Shown in pieces: positions 53,700 to 64,000 of a DNA stretch of 64,000 bases. The notes beneath the pieces are model-generated. The model did not search any database, was not told the DNA's origin, and worked only from the letters and a program-made list of their open reading frames with translations. Positions within the stretch are counted from its first letter, which is position 1. Every line of letters starts with the position of its first letter. Origin of the DNA: Ahaetulla prasina (Eukaryota; Chordata; Lepidosauria; Squamata; Colubridae); contig NC_080540.1 of NCBI RefSeq assembly GCF_028640845.1, positions 48,404,561 to 48,468,560 of the forward strand. Reading direction: 5' to 3'. Both the position numbers and the translations under genes were made by a program.

Positions 53700-54800
53700 C
53701 TAACAGACAACATCACCATCAGATGGATTTGTAGCTGGCTGATAAACCATATTCAACAAGTAATCCTTAATGGTACTATATTTACATAGAGGGAAGTAAG
53801 CAGTGGGGTACTACAAGGTTCCATCTTAGGCCCAATACTCGCCAATACTTTCATAAATGACTTAGATGAGGGAATAGAGGGGAACTCATCAAATTTGCAA
53901 ATGGCACTAAGTTGGAAGGAATACCCAACATCCCTGAAGACAAGCTCAGGATTCAAAAAGATCTTGACAGACTTGAACAATGGGCCCTATCCAACAACAT
54001 GAAATTTAATGTGGAAAAAAGCAATTTACATTTAGGCAGGAAAAGCCAAAGATACAAGTACAGATTAGGCTAGACCTGGCTCAAAAACAATAATTATGAG
54101 AGAGATCTTGGGGACCTAGTGGATGATCACTTGAATATGAGCCAGCCATATGCATGGCGGCAGCCAAGAAAGCTAATACAATCATGGTTTGTATAAACAG
54201 AGGCATAGAATCAAAATCATGTGAAGTATTAGTTTTATAAAACCTTAGTAAGACCACCTGGAATACTGCAAGCAATTTTGGTCACCACACTACAAAAAAA
54301 AATGTTGAGACTTTGGAAAAAGTGCAGAGAAGAGCAACTAAGATGATCAAAGGCCTGGAGACTAAAGCATATGAAGAAAGGTTGCAGGATTTGGATTTGG
54401 CTAGTCTAGAGAAAAGAAGAACTAGGAATGATATGATAGGCATATTCTAATATTTGAGGGGCTGCCACAAAGAAGAGGGGGTCAAAGTATTCTCCAAAGC
54501 ACCAGAGGGCAGGATAAGAAATAACAATTGGAAACTAATGAAGACAAAGCAAAGGGATTAATGGAATTGAGGAGAAACTTCCTAACAGTGAGAACAATTA
54601 ACCAGTGGAACAGCTTGCCTTCAGAAATCATGGGCGCTTCATCACTGGAGGTTTTTTAAGAATAGACTGGACAGCCACTTGTCTGAAATAGTATGGGGTC
54701 TCCTGCTTGAGCAGGGGGCTGGACTAGAAGACCTCTAAAGTCCTATTCTATTCTATTCTATTCTATTCTATTCTATTCTATTCTATTCCATTCTATTTTT
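53700..54800 (+). pseudogene. CR1 ORF2 3' half and 3' UTR, heavily decayed
   Basis: The copy starts in the RT domain. It is readable in pieces as WICSWLINHIQQVILNG, LQGSILGPILANTFINDLDE (RT motif usually QGSVLGP and FINDL) and LTDLNNGP. The catalytic FADD position is no longer recognisable (FANGT-like). Further on are KVQRRATKMIKGLE-like sequence and the CR1 3' UTR (AGTGAGAACAATTAACCAG, GGGGGCTGGACTAGAAGACC), ending in ATTCT units at 54743-54797. Many stops and frameshifts make it an old copy. Confidence 0.82.
54743..54797. repeat. (ATTCT)n microsatellite at CR1 tail
   Basis: About ten pentamers, one with a point change. Confidence 0.93.
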
Positions 54801-56428
54801 ACAGGCTTGAAATGACACTCAAATACTCACTGATGCCTTTTCCTTCTGGAGTGGTCCAAATTACATGTTATCTTAATTTCTCTTTACCAACAAAACACCT
54901 TCCTGCCATAAATAATTAGTTTATATTTCATCAGGGGAAATGATGTTTAAAGTCCTTCATTTCTTTTAAGAATCCTAAGGGTATATTGTTTGGTTGTTTA
55001 TTTTGTTTGACTTTGTAATCTGATAAATGAAAGATCAATGTTAATATTTGGAACCTATATTAAAAATGCAAAAAGGCCTTCAACACAAATCCTCCATAGA
55101 TTCCTTCTGAATATGCTGAAGAATTTCAGCAGTAGTTAATCTCATTAAAGGGATTGTTTTCCAAACTAAAGGCCATCTCCATTGATACACATCAAAGATA
55201 AATTATGTCTTCACTAGGCATATCCTTTGCAATGTATGGTTGACCTTTCTGGGCTGTGTTGTCCACTTAAGCAATTCCAGTTCAACTTATTTTTTTTATT
55301 CTCTTCCAGATCTCACAAAACATTATCTTAAGGAAGAAAACTTCTCACAAACTCTTGCTGCTTGCTGATTCTGCTGCAGCAAAAGTGACCTGAGCTATGA
55401 ACTTTAAAGATGCTAATTTGGTTGTGTATCTTCTCCAATTGCAAATGAAGATCAGAAGAGAAATCAAGAGGACAGTAGCTAAAGAAAAGAAAATATGCAC
55501 ATACCAATTCATTGGCAATATGGAAACATAGCTTCCATGACGAGCCTTCTTCAGAGTTCTGGGCTGAGCTGAGGATTCTGAATTGAAGGGCTTGACAACT
55601 TCTGACCATGCAACTCAGGAACCAGGGAATTGTCAGATGCTGTTTAGGAAAAGAGGGATTTCTTGGAACATGGGCCTATAATTCTGAACCAGTCAGATAA
55701 TCAACTACCTATTGCAGAAGAATAATACCTGGCTGAGTCACCTGACCTACAGCCTGCTCAGAAAGAGATCCTCAGTCTTTGTAACTACAGAAAGATTGAG
55801 TGGAACAGATGTGTTCAATTAGATTCCTCAAAAGAAAGTGGCATGAATCAGCAAAACAGGCATGTCACATCCAGTGCTATAAAATCAGTAAAGACTTTTG
55901 TTCCAGGCAGCCTTTTTTAAAATATAACTTTTATATTGACATTTTAAAAGCAAAGAATTTTAAAGTGAAAGATAAAAACGAACAAAGGATTAATAATTAG
56001 AATGAAAAAAGAAAAAGAGAAAAAAAGAAAAAACAACATAAAGAAATTACTTCCAATTTTCTTTTTTACATAACTTACAAGTGTTAATGGAAACTGACCA
56101 CTTAGTGTACTGTTATAAGTTTGTTTACATTTTTCCTATAATCTGTTTTTCTAATCAAAACCATATATTTTCACTTTTTCTGTTTTATGCAGAAAATAAA
56201 TAAGGGGTTTCCAATTGGCATTAAACTTAGGCAATGTTCTATCTCTAATTAAACTTGTCAGTTTGGCCATCTCAACAAATTCCATCATTTTTGCCACATA
56301 TTCCTTCATTCTGGATAAAATCAAATCTTTTCACCTTTGTACATATAATAGTCTCACTAGACTATTATATACAAAACCAACGTTTTCAAGCCATGATTTA
56401 ATATTGGTTTACTGAATAAACCACATTT
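54801..56428. other. unannotated DNA
   Basis: 1.6 kb in which nothing is recognised; A-rich at 56000-56040. Confidence 0.4.
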
Positions 56429-56560
56429 ATTTATTTATTTATTTATTAAACTTCTATACCGCACCATCTCCCGCAGGACTCAGGGCGGTTCACAGCCATG
56501 TTTAAAATACAACAATATAATAAATAACAATATAAAAACAATGAAACTGAAACACATCAG
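56429..56560 (-). mobile_element. retroposon 3' tail
   Basis: On the minus strand GAACCGCCCTGAGTCCTGCG and GGTATAGAAGTTTAATAAAT end in an (AATA)n tail. It resembles the tail GCCGCCCTGAGTC of the SINE at 58391-58645. Confidence 0.55.
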
Positions 56561-56717
56561 TGTGCTTCAGACAAAATGCTAAGCCATGAACCAGGAAATC
56601 TGATCTGACCATGTTAACACAAACCCATATATATTTTAGTGTGTGACTCAGCACAACATTCATTTTCTCTCTTGAACTGCATGCTAGGTTAGTTGATTAT
56701 TTTCTTATAATCTACAT

Positions 56718-57025
56718 CAGTGGTGGGTTTCAAATTTTTTTAGTACTGGTTCTGTGGTTGTAGCTTTGTGGGTGTGGCATGGATTAGTGGGTGTGGCTTG
56801 GTGAGCGTGGCAGGGGAAGAATACTGTAAAATCTCCATTCCCACCCCACTCCAGGGGAAGGATACTCTAAAATCCCCATTTCCTCCTGATCAGCTGGGAT
56901 TTGGGAGGCAGAGAATAGATGGGGGCAGGGCCAGTCAGAATTTTTACTACCGGTTCTCTGAACTACTCAAAATTTCCGCTCTCAGTTCTCCAGAACTGGT
57001 CAGAACCTGCTGAAACCCACCTCTG
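56718..57025 (+). mobile_element. hAT-type MITE (ACCGGT family)
   Basis: A 308-bp element with ends CAGTGGTGGGTTTCAAA and TGAAACCCACCTCTG and the perfect 8-bp duplication ATCTACAT (56710-56717, 57026-57033). It contains ACTACCGGTTCTCTG and the doubled TCCATTCCCACCCC segment found at 7965-8240. Confidence 0.9.
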
Positions 57026-57033
57026 ATCTACAT

Positions 57034-58390
57034 GTATAAACCAGCACATGATAAAATATGAGAGATTTTTAATGGTTCAAGTGGCACATATACAGAAAAC
57101 CTGAATTTTTTTATTTAGTTACTTGAAAATAGCTCCTACTGAATTCAGCTGAATTTCTGTGAATAAGCATATATTTGTCTATGCTTTTGTTTAGTGCTAA
57201 AAAAAATGTCACTTTGTATATGTATATATGTGTGTGTGTTGTGGGTATATGTGTGTGTAACTATGTGTGTGGGGGGGTAGATGAGGGAAAATTGGCATAA
57301 GCATACATCATTAATTAATCTGTTTCCATAGGCTTTGTTCTAAAAAAGTACTAATTTACACTCCAAAACAAATTGGCATATTACTAATGTAGAATGTTTA
57401 TACTGAATGTGTATATAGCTGGCATAAAACGTATACCTGAAAGCATTAATATGAAAACTGGGACGTGTCTTGTTGTCTCCATGTGGGTTTCACTACAGAT
57501 CTTCAGAACATCAGTTCCATCCACGTAACTAATACTTACACTGGTGATTAATTATAGTTATAATCCAGAACAAAGTTCCTCATACTTTAATCCCATTGAA
57601 GGGCATTCAGCATGTGGAGGATTTCAGCGAAACTACTCAATTACAGTAGCTGAAAAAAGCAAATTGAAAATGCTTATATGAAGCAAATATTCCAGAACAG
57701 TTTGATTTTCCAGGGTAAGCAGGAGCAAGCTAGGCAGAGTTTGCCTGAATATGTTATAGTTTACTGAACCTTAGAGACCCCTGGCACATCTTGATAGGAA
57801 GGAGGGAGGGAGGTTATAAATCACAGATCTGTTTATGCTGGTTCTCCAATCTGTGACAAATTTCATGTGGTAAAAGAAGCCCCTTGTCTAAATAACTGAC
57901 ATGGAATTGCAAACAGCACATATTAAATGTAGGAGACACAGAAGCTGACATGCTGATATCTTAAAACCCACACAGGGCTTTTTTTTGTAGGATACTTGTT
58001 TTTTTAACCAATTCTTTCTTGAGCAATGTTTCTCCTTTCTCCACATTTATGTGCAAAACAGGTCTTCAGAAAATAGCCAGACTAAAACCTCAGACTAGGT
58101 TCCCCTGACCCCATTTTTTTTTAAAAAAAGAAAAACCTCAATGGTTCGTAGAAAAAGATTGATTTTTAAAACAGCAGGAAGCAACATTAATATAAATACA
58201 GACAGATATTCCAAAGCATTTTAAAACAACCGCTAACCTTATCTCTAAAAAGGACCTTTCTTGAAATTATTTAAGAAATGTGTCTAACATATGTAATTGG
58301 CTTGAAATGAATTTAACAGTGACAGCAAAATTTACCTAACTCGCACAGTTCGAACGTCTCCCGAGATTGTGTCTTTACAAGAGGGTTAAA
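57034..58390. other. unannotated DNA
   Basis: No TE recognised. A weak (GT)n stretch lies at 57215-57275. Confidence 0.45.
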
Positions 58391-58650
58391 GGGCCGGGAT
58401 AGCTCAGGCTGTTAGAAGCCTGTTATTAGAACACAGCAGCCTGCAATTACTGCAGCTTCAAGCCCGGCCCAAGGTTGACTCAGCCTTCCATCCTTTATAA
58501 GGTAGGTAAAATGAGGACCCAGATTGTTGGGGGGGCAATAAGTTGACTTTGTAAATATACAAATAGAATGAGACTATTGCCTTATACACTGTAAGCCGCC
58601 CTGAGTCTTCGGAGAAGGGCGGGATATAAATGTAAATTTAAAAAAAAAAT
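58391..58650 (+). mobile_element. tRNA-derived SINE with A-rich tail
   Basis: Head GGGCCGGGATAGCTCAGGC, B-box-like GCTTCAAGCCCGGCCC, body AAGGTTGACTCAGCCTTCC and GGTAAAATGAGGACCC, end GTAAGCCGCCCTGAGTC, GGGCGGGATATAAATG and A10. It shares the body but not the tail with 8793-9035. Confidence 0.85.
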
Positions 58651-59145
58651 GTTGGAAAATTACTGTGGATAATTTTCAGTTAAATTTCCACCCAGAACAC
58701 ATTCACACAGTGCTTATATCCAGATCAGTTCAAGTACATAGGCTGCTCAACACAACTAGCAAAATTACAGTTTCATGTTCATTAAACATCAGCAAATATT
58801 AAAAACAGTTAAGTGGCAGAAACAGGACAAAAGGCAGGAAAAAAAGAGAGAGCAAAAGAGATAAACATGCAGCAGGGAAAAGTTTACATTTTTCAAAAAG
58901 GACATAACTCTTCTGAAACACTGGGGACAAACTTTGAGAGTAATTAGCGAAATAATGGCTTTTGGTTTGCCCAGCTTTCACTCTTTCATGTACAAATTGA
59001 CAACAGAATAAAGGCAGAAATATGACATCAACAGATTCTTCTTCTATTTTTCACCATGAAAGGAAACAATTTGGTGAACAGGGATAATATAGACAACAAA
59101 ATATAGTATATATTATATATATATAGTATAATATATAGTACCATA
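58651..59145. other. unannotated DNA
   Basis: Nothing recognised; a TA-rich run lies at 59101-59140. Confidence 0.5.
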
Positions 59146-59150
59146 TTTCT

Positions 59151-59262
59151 CAACCTCAGCAACTTTAAGATGCATGGATTCCAACTCCCAGAATTCCCCA
59201 GCCAGCATTCATGGGGGAGTTTTGAGAACTGAAATCCATGCATCTTAAAGTTGCTGTGGTAC
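59151..59262. mobile_element. palindromic miniature element
   Basis: The arms GCAACTTTAAGATGCATGGA (59159-59178) and TCCATGCATCTTAAAGTTGC (59235-59254) are perfect inverted copies around CAACTCCCAGAATTCC and a GGGGGAGTTTTGAG segment. One arm alone is seen at 34138-34203. It is likely a non-autonomous DNA transposon. Confidence 0.7.
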
Positions 59263-59263
59263 A

Positions 59264-59900
59264 TCAAGTTTTAAAAGAGTGTACTGAAGTCCTGTTTATC
59301 GACAACAGGCTTACTAGTTGTTGGGAATTTGGAAAGAATGAGTTTATTCTAACTCAGAAGTAGAACTGACATTTCCAAGTAACATCAGAGAATTAGCTCA
59401 ATCAACTATTAAAATTCCATAAATTAATTATATTATTTTAAATGCACATATAGAAAACAGCAAGAGATAAGAACAATTTACTTCATGAAGCAGATAATGG
59501 TTAGATTAGCATAGCTACTCCATATTGTATGCAATGGAAGACTACTTCTAACACTAATTCTGAATAATCTGGTATATAGATTGAAAGGATGAGGAAAGAA
59601 AATGGCAGTTACCAGTTGGGGGGATGAAAATAGTTTTATGGGACTTTATTGATGAAGAACTATCTTTACTTGAAAGATAGTCGAAAGATAATATTAGAAA
59701 ATTTTTGGATAGTTTGGAACCTTAGAACAACATAAAACAAACTGCATTGATTGTTATGGTGCAAACAATTTGGAAGTTATGGACTTTGGTAACAATTTTA
59801 TTAAATGGATAAATGAATGTGGGCTGCTAGAAGGGATGTCTTTTGGTTCCTTTCTAGTTCTTTTATTGTATCTTCAGAAAAATATGCAAATGATGTTTAC
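59264..59900. other. unannotated DNA
   Basis: Nothing firm. The stretch 59760-59960 may be further decayed Penelope coding. Confidence 0.4.
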
Positions 59901-60275
59901 CTTTATGAGCCTATTTATGCCTGATTTGTCTGAATGCCAAGTCTCCTGGCATTTTCGGAATCGGTTTTGTCTAAGATGCTAATAGTTTCCCAATTGAAAC
60001 TGTGGTTGAGTCTGTCTATATAATGTGAGATCAGGGAATTTTTGTCCTGTCTTCTGATAGCTACTTGGTGTTTGTGGATAAGCTCTGCTAAACCTCTGTT
60101 TGTCTGCTCTATATAGAGACCGTTACAGTCTTTACATTGTATATTGAAATAACCCCTGATTTTTTTTCTTGGGCTACAGTGTGATTTGGAGGCCTTTAGT
60201 TGGTTGGTGTACTATAGTGATGCCACGTGGTTGTAATAGTCTCTTGGTTCTTTCTGGGATGTTATAGTGTTACCA
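59900..60275 (-). pseudogene. Penelope-like element: GIY-YIG endonuclease remnant
   Basis: On the minus strand a short RT-linker part reads TKRLLQPRGITIVHQPTKGL, then after a shift KKIRGYFNIQCKDCNGLYIE, QTNRGLAELIHKHQVAIRRQ and DKNSLISHYIDRLNHSFNWE, ending SENARR and a stop. Penelope proteins have YKIPCxDCxxxYIGQTGRxL, then RIxEHxxAVRxxDxxSLxxxH and HxFNWE. The spacing and key words fit the GIY-YIG domain, with YIGQTGR changed to YIEQTNR. Only the C-terminal third remains. A Gypsy LTR lies at its 5' side. Confidence 0.78.
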
Positions 60276-60396
60276 GATTGTCAAATTTCAGATAGTCTCC
60301 TAATACATATTGCCCAAGGCAGGAGTATAAAAACTTTCCAGAAAACTGCAAGATTACATCTAATTGCATCTTACTAGAAGAGGTACATATTAAGTC

Positions 60397-60647
60397 TGGT
60401 GTCCGATACCAGGAAGAGTCCAGTCAGGAACTGCTTTTACAACTTTATTAACCAACGGAATAACAACAAGAGAACTCTGACTAAAAACTAGGAAACCCTT
60501 GACAGCTCTTATATACCGGCTGCCAGAGGGGCTGCACCAATGAGAGGGCTCCAAATCTCCCGCCTTTCTTGTGGCGCGTCTCATCCAATCAGCAGACGCC
60601 TGGCTGTTGCCAGGCTAGAGACGCGTCGTGACTCTGAGGACTTTACA
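60397..60647 (-). mobile_element. Gypsy LTR (second family)
   Basis: A 251-bp LTR on the minus strand, starting TGTAAAGTCCTCAGAGTC and ending GGTATCGGACACCA. TATA box GGTATATAAGAG lies at 60508-60519 and an AATAAAG signal near 60447-60453. It directly follows the pol coding end, so it is the 3' LTR of the element at its right. Confidence 0.78.
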
Positions 60648-61918
60648 CCCTTCCCCTCCTGGACCGCGCATGCGTAATCGGCCAAGTATGTAGGCCGACG
60701 TCGGCTCCGCCCAGATCTTCTTAGTGCAGGCGGCAGCTGCGGAAGAGGAGGAGGAGGAGGAGGAGGAGTGGCTGAGTCCTCTGATGCTTCTGCTGGGAAC
60801 GACAACTCCACCCACTTGGGTGATGACCCAAAGTTCCGGATAAACACGGTGTCCCTCCTTTGAACCCCTAGTTATGATTGAATTGTCTGGCCCCGCTCTG
60901 TGTCATATTGGGGTGTAGCCTATCCAGAGTCGTCATAACCGCCTCCCCATCAATAACTCGGCCGGGCTGAGATTAGTGACGGGGCACGGAGTCGAGTGTT
61001 GTGCCAGTAGGTACTGGCAGATTCGGTTATGCCAATTCGTGGGCCCCATACGACCCAACGCCTCCTTGGCCGATCTAACGGCCCGTTCTGCCCGGCCATT
61101 CGCCGCCGGGTGGAATGGCGGCGTTGGCGCATGGCGAATGCCATGCTTGGCTAAAAACAACTGGAAAGGTGCCGATACAAATTGAGGCCCGTTATCCGTA
61201 ACCACCAGGTCTGGCAACCCATGGGTCACGAACAATCGTTCAAGCACCCTAATGGTTGCTTCCGCGGTGGTAGATGACATGTGAGCTAACTCCACCCACT
61301 TGGGTGATGACCCAAAGTTCCGGATAAACACGGTGTCCCTCCTTGAACCCCTAGTTGTGATTGAATTGTCTGGCCCCGCTCTGTGTCATATTGGGGTGTA
61401 GCCTATCCAGAGTCGTCATAACCGCCTCCCCATCAGTAACTCGGCTGGGCTGAGGTTGGTGACCGGGCACGGTGTCGAGTGTTGTGCCAGCAGGTACCGG
61501 CAGATCTTGTCATGCCAATTCGTGGGTCCCATGCGACCCAACGCCTCCTTGGCCGATCTAACGGCCCGTTCTGCCCGGCCATTCGCCGCCGGGTGGAACG
61601 GCGCCGTTGGTGCATGGCGAATGCCATGCTTGGCCAAGAACATCTGGAAGGGTGCCGATGCGAATTGGGGCCCGTTATCGGTAACCACAAGGTCTGGTAG
61701 CCCATGGGTCACGAACAATTGTTCTAGCACCCTAATGGTGGCTTCGCGGTGGTAGATGACATGTGCCAACTCCACCCACTTGGAGTAGGCGTCAACTACC
61801 ACCAAAATTGACTGCCCTAAATATGGTCCCGCGTAATCCAGGTGGATTCGAGACCAGGGTGAGTGGGGGGCCTCCCATTCCCTGATGGGTACAGCTGAGG
61901 GCGCTGCCCGTGATTGCT
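60581..61918 (-). pseudogene. Gypsy pol: integrase, tandemly duplicated, and C-terminal tail
   Basis: On the minus strand an intact integrase core is open from 61940: CQQSRAAPSAVPIREWE, HLDYAGPYLG (first D), VVDAYSKWVEL, VTDNGPQFASAPF (second D), NGRAERAVRSAKEALG (catalytic E) and LSPAELLMGRRL. After a frame break, FIRNFGSSPKWVEL joins again to the middle of a second integrase copy (61287-60804), which has VTDNGPQFVSAPF and NGRAERAVR. FIRNFGSSPKWVEL then leads into SFPAEASEDSATPPPP and RRSGRSRRRPTYLADYA, the pol C-terminus. The repeat offsets are 484 and 480 bases. The element is cut at its 5' side near 61918, so no protease or RT remains. Confidence 0.88.
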
Positions 61919-61919
61919 G

Positions 61920-61985
61920 GCAGCTCAGAGAATGCTGCAAGGCACTATGGGCTGGTATATAAGTCTAAGTGCTATTGCTTATTAT
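61920..61985 (+). mobile_element. tRNA SINE 3' end
   Basis: CTGCAAGGCACTATGGGC, TATATAAGTCTAAGTGC and TATTGCTT match the end of the SINE at 8793-9035. It directly abuts the broken Gypsy element. Confidence 0.7.
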
Positions 61986-62055
61986 TTATTTAGCATACAA
62001 TGTATCAATTTCATTGTATGAAATGCACTGACAATAAAGTAAACTAAACTAAATA
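61986..62055 (+). mobile_element. LINE 3' end with ACAATAAAG tail
   Basis: TTCATTGTATGAAATGCACT and GACAATAAAGTAAACTAAAC match the end type of 33865-33965. Confidence 0.5.
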
Positions 62056-62059
62056 CATG

Positions 62060-62438
62060 GATATACACGAACAGTGCTATTGCTATTGCTAATTGAGATA
62101 TTTTTATTATTCTCATTTGGGAGATTATTAGTTACAGTCAACATACCAAAGAATAAAACTCAAATAAAATGAGGGAAAAACATAGTGTTTAGCAATTCAA
62201 AAGACAAATAAGAAAACAGTGTTTAGAACTGAGATCTGGCTAAAGTAAGGAATTTGCCCGGCAGATTTGGATGATATTTAAGCTTAGACTTCTGATTAAT
62301 TTAGTCTACCTGAGTGGGGATCTGAGTTTACTGTAAGTAATCTTAAACAAGCTATGTTAGTTTTATTTCAGTGACTCCTACTTTTCATGCCAATTATCCT
62401 CCCATTGTACTCCTAAGGACAACTGGTATAAAGTATTA
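62060..62438. other. unannotated AT-rich DNA
   Basis: Nothing recognised. Confidence 0.5.
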
Positions 62439-62440
62439 TA

Positions 62441-62898
62441 CCGTATTTTTCAGAGTATAAGACGCACCTTTTCCCCCCAAAAAAGAGGGTGAAAATCTGG
62501 ATGCATTTTATACTCCGAATGTAGCCCCGCCCAGCTTCTCAAACGGAGTTTCAGAGACTGAAAAAAGCATCAGAAACAGAGCTTCAGAAACGAAGCCCCC
62601 AAACAGAGCTTCAGAAAAGAAGCTCCCAAATAGCTTCAGAGGGTTTTTTTCTGAAGCTCTGTTTCGGAGGCTTTCAGAGGCAGAAAAAAGTTTTTTCTGA
62701 AACGGAGTTTCAGAGGCAGAAAAAAAAGCCAAAAAAAAAGCAAGGCGCAGAGCTCACAACCAAAGAACCTGTTGCTAAAATTCACCTCTGGGAACAGCTG
62801 ATTGGGGGTATTTTGGAGGGCCATCCACCTGCCAATCAACTTTTTTCTTATTTTCCTCCCCAAAAACCAAGGTGCGTCTTATACTCCGAAAAATACGG
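62441..62898. mobile_element. TA-flanked MITE with 30-bp inverted termini
   Basis: The ends CCGTATTTTTCAGAGTATAA and, inverted, CCGTATTTTTCGGAGTATAA continue with GACGCACCTT on both sides. The flanks are TA at 62439-62440 and 62899-62900. The inside repeats words such as GAAACGAAGC, CAGAGCTTCAGAAA and GTTTCAGAGGCAG. The termini and TA target suggest the Tc1/mariner group, but the superfamily is uncertain. Confidence 0.8.
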
Positions 62899-62900
62899 TA

Positions 62901-64000
62901 ATTATTTGCACACTGCAGGGCTTCTAATCATCATCATAAGTGCCTCTATTTGATTCAAAAATAATATTTACTATTTTTCAATTCAGTGAGTTTGTGCTTT
63001 GGTCTATCTATGCAATAACATTGCATCTCGAGTTAAAGTTTTGTAGATTCATTTACTGCAGCTAATAAGAAACCTTACAAATCTTGTGTTTCATTTGATA
63101 GGTATCCCATTGATTTTATTTGAGTTAAATATAAATCACACACAGAAGCATAAAATCTGCTCTTCTATACAAAGCCTATGCCCAGAACTAAATGAAGCAG
63201 ATCCTGTATCCATGCTACTGTCATACATCTCCTGTGCAAAAAGCTGCAGTAGTAATAAATAATGTTTATATAGTACTGTACCTGTGTGATGTTGTGTCAT
63301 CATGAATCACTCAGAAATGACAGCCCGGAGGAAAGAAACTACAAAATGCTCACTACAATAAAGTAATGGAGGCAGTGGGGATTTTTTTAAAAAATCCACT
63401 TGACAGATCCATTCGGTCACATGCTGTTAAGTCCACAATGATAGAATTTCAGGGCCTTATTTCTCTTTCTAACACGGGGATTACATTTTTTATGTGCCAA
63501 ACGCTGTCCAACAGCAATTGCCAGTAGCTCTTGGATCATTTCCCCATTAGCTGCTCATACAGCAATGACTGGGTGATTATGCAAATATGCTATATGTCAG
63601 TACTTAGTGAAATAGTTTTAATTAGTGTTTAATGACTATGTACTGGATACCATAGAACCTGATCTCTTTATCATTTCAAAGTCCTGTCCTTTAAGGTATA
63701 TAAAGGTTTCTCAGCAGTAAAGAAATCGTGCTATTGATCTATTTGTGGGGATTCTCCGATTTCTTACACTGTGGGAATTGTTGCCTGATTTGTTGAAAGA
63801 TTCTCACCCGAGCTATGCTTGAATCATGCTGCATCAGAGGTCATCCAAAGGATGCAAACTTTCTTTAGTGAAGATGGGTGTAGTTGATCTCTCTCTTGCT
63901 CTCTGAGAAAGTCAATACCAGAGAAACTGGTATTTTCATGTTTTCATGCGAAGTTTATGAATGCTTCTACTATAAACTGGCACAAGGCTTGATGGATAAT
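62901..64000. other. unannotated, TE-poor right end
   Basis: No TE or exon recognised. 63380-63660 is complex sequence with an octamer ATGCAAAT near 63580 and several ATTAG/TTAAT words, possibly a conserved non-coding element. Confidence 0.35.

Overview
The window looks like a repeat-dense, AT-rich intergenic or intronic stretch of a squamate genome, most likely a snake. The pointers are CR1-type LINE tails that run into (AATAG)n microsatellites (described in snakes), a BovB/RTE LINE, Sauria-type tRNA SINEs, L1, Penelope-like pieces, Gypsy LTRs, a fish-like Tc1 relic and many hAT-type miniature elements. I found no host exon, rRNA or tRNA gene, CRISPR array or bacterial-type operon. Every recognisable protein segment belongs to a transposable element, and all of them are broken.

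Layout. 0-9 kb: Sauria SINE, Tc1 relic, two CR1 3' ends, a tandem CpG-poor repeat, a tRNA SINE split by a Gypsy solo LTR, a hAT-type MITE and a tRNA SINE. 9.8-15.1 kb: a nearly full-length CR1-type LINE on the minus strand with 5' UTR repeats, ORF1, ORF2 and 3' UTR. 15.2-23.4 kb: two 2.85-kb direct copies of one segment around a 2-kb endogenous-retrovirus-like spacer with two tRNA-Arg-type primer sites. 24-28 kb: CR1 tails and unannotated DNA. 28.1-31.1 kb: a TIR element with 9-bp target-site duplications (TSDs), split by a 2.5-kb ORF1-only L1 with a 16-bp TSD. 32-33 kb: nested CR1 tails. 34-40 kb: CR1 ends, an LTR-like block and an inverted Penelope-type repeat. 41.5-45.2 kb: MITE-like DNA, an L1 3' end, BovB and a third ribozyme-like repeat. 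45.6-55 kb: SINEs, CR1, a hAT MITE, a second Gypsy solo LTR and a GATA array. 56-64 kb: a hAT MITE, a tRNA SINE, a palindromic element, a Penelope GIY-YIG remnant, a Gypsy 3' part with a tandemly duplicated integrase, a TA-flanked MITE, and a TE-poor right end.

The most interesting signal: at least seven sites in three repeat families of unrelated sequence share one architecture, CTGANGA, a short hairpin, then GAAAC or AAAAC and usually GTC. This is the hammerhead-ribozyme layout reported for Penelope-like elements. A recognisable Penelope GIY-YIG endonuclease remnant lies in the same window. Also notable are the ORF1-only (HAL1-like) L1, a BovB reading frame that has lost exactly its catalytic YADD segment, a coding signature inside Gypsy LTRs, and the recent 2.85-kb duplication. 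All identities come from reading the sequence; no search was run.
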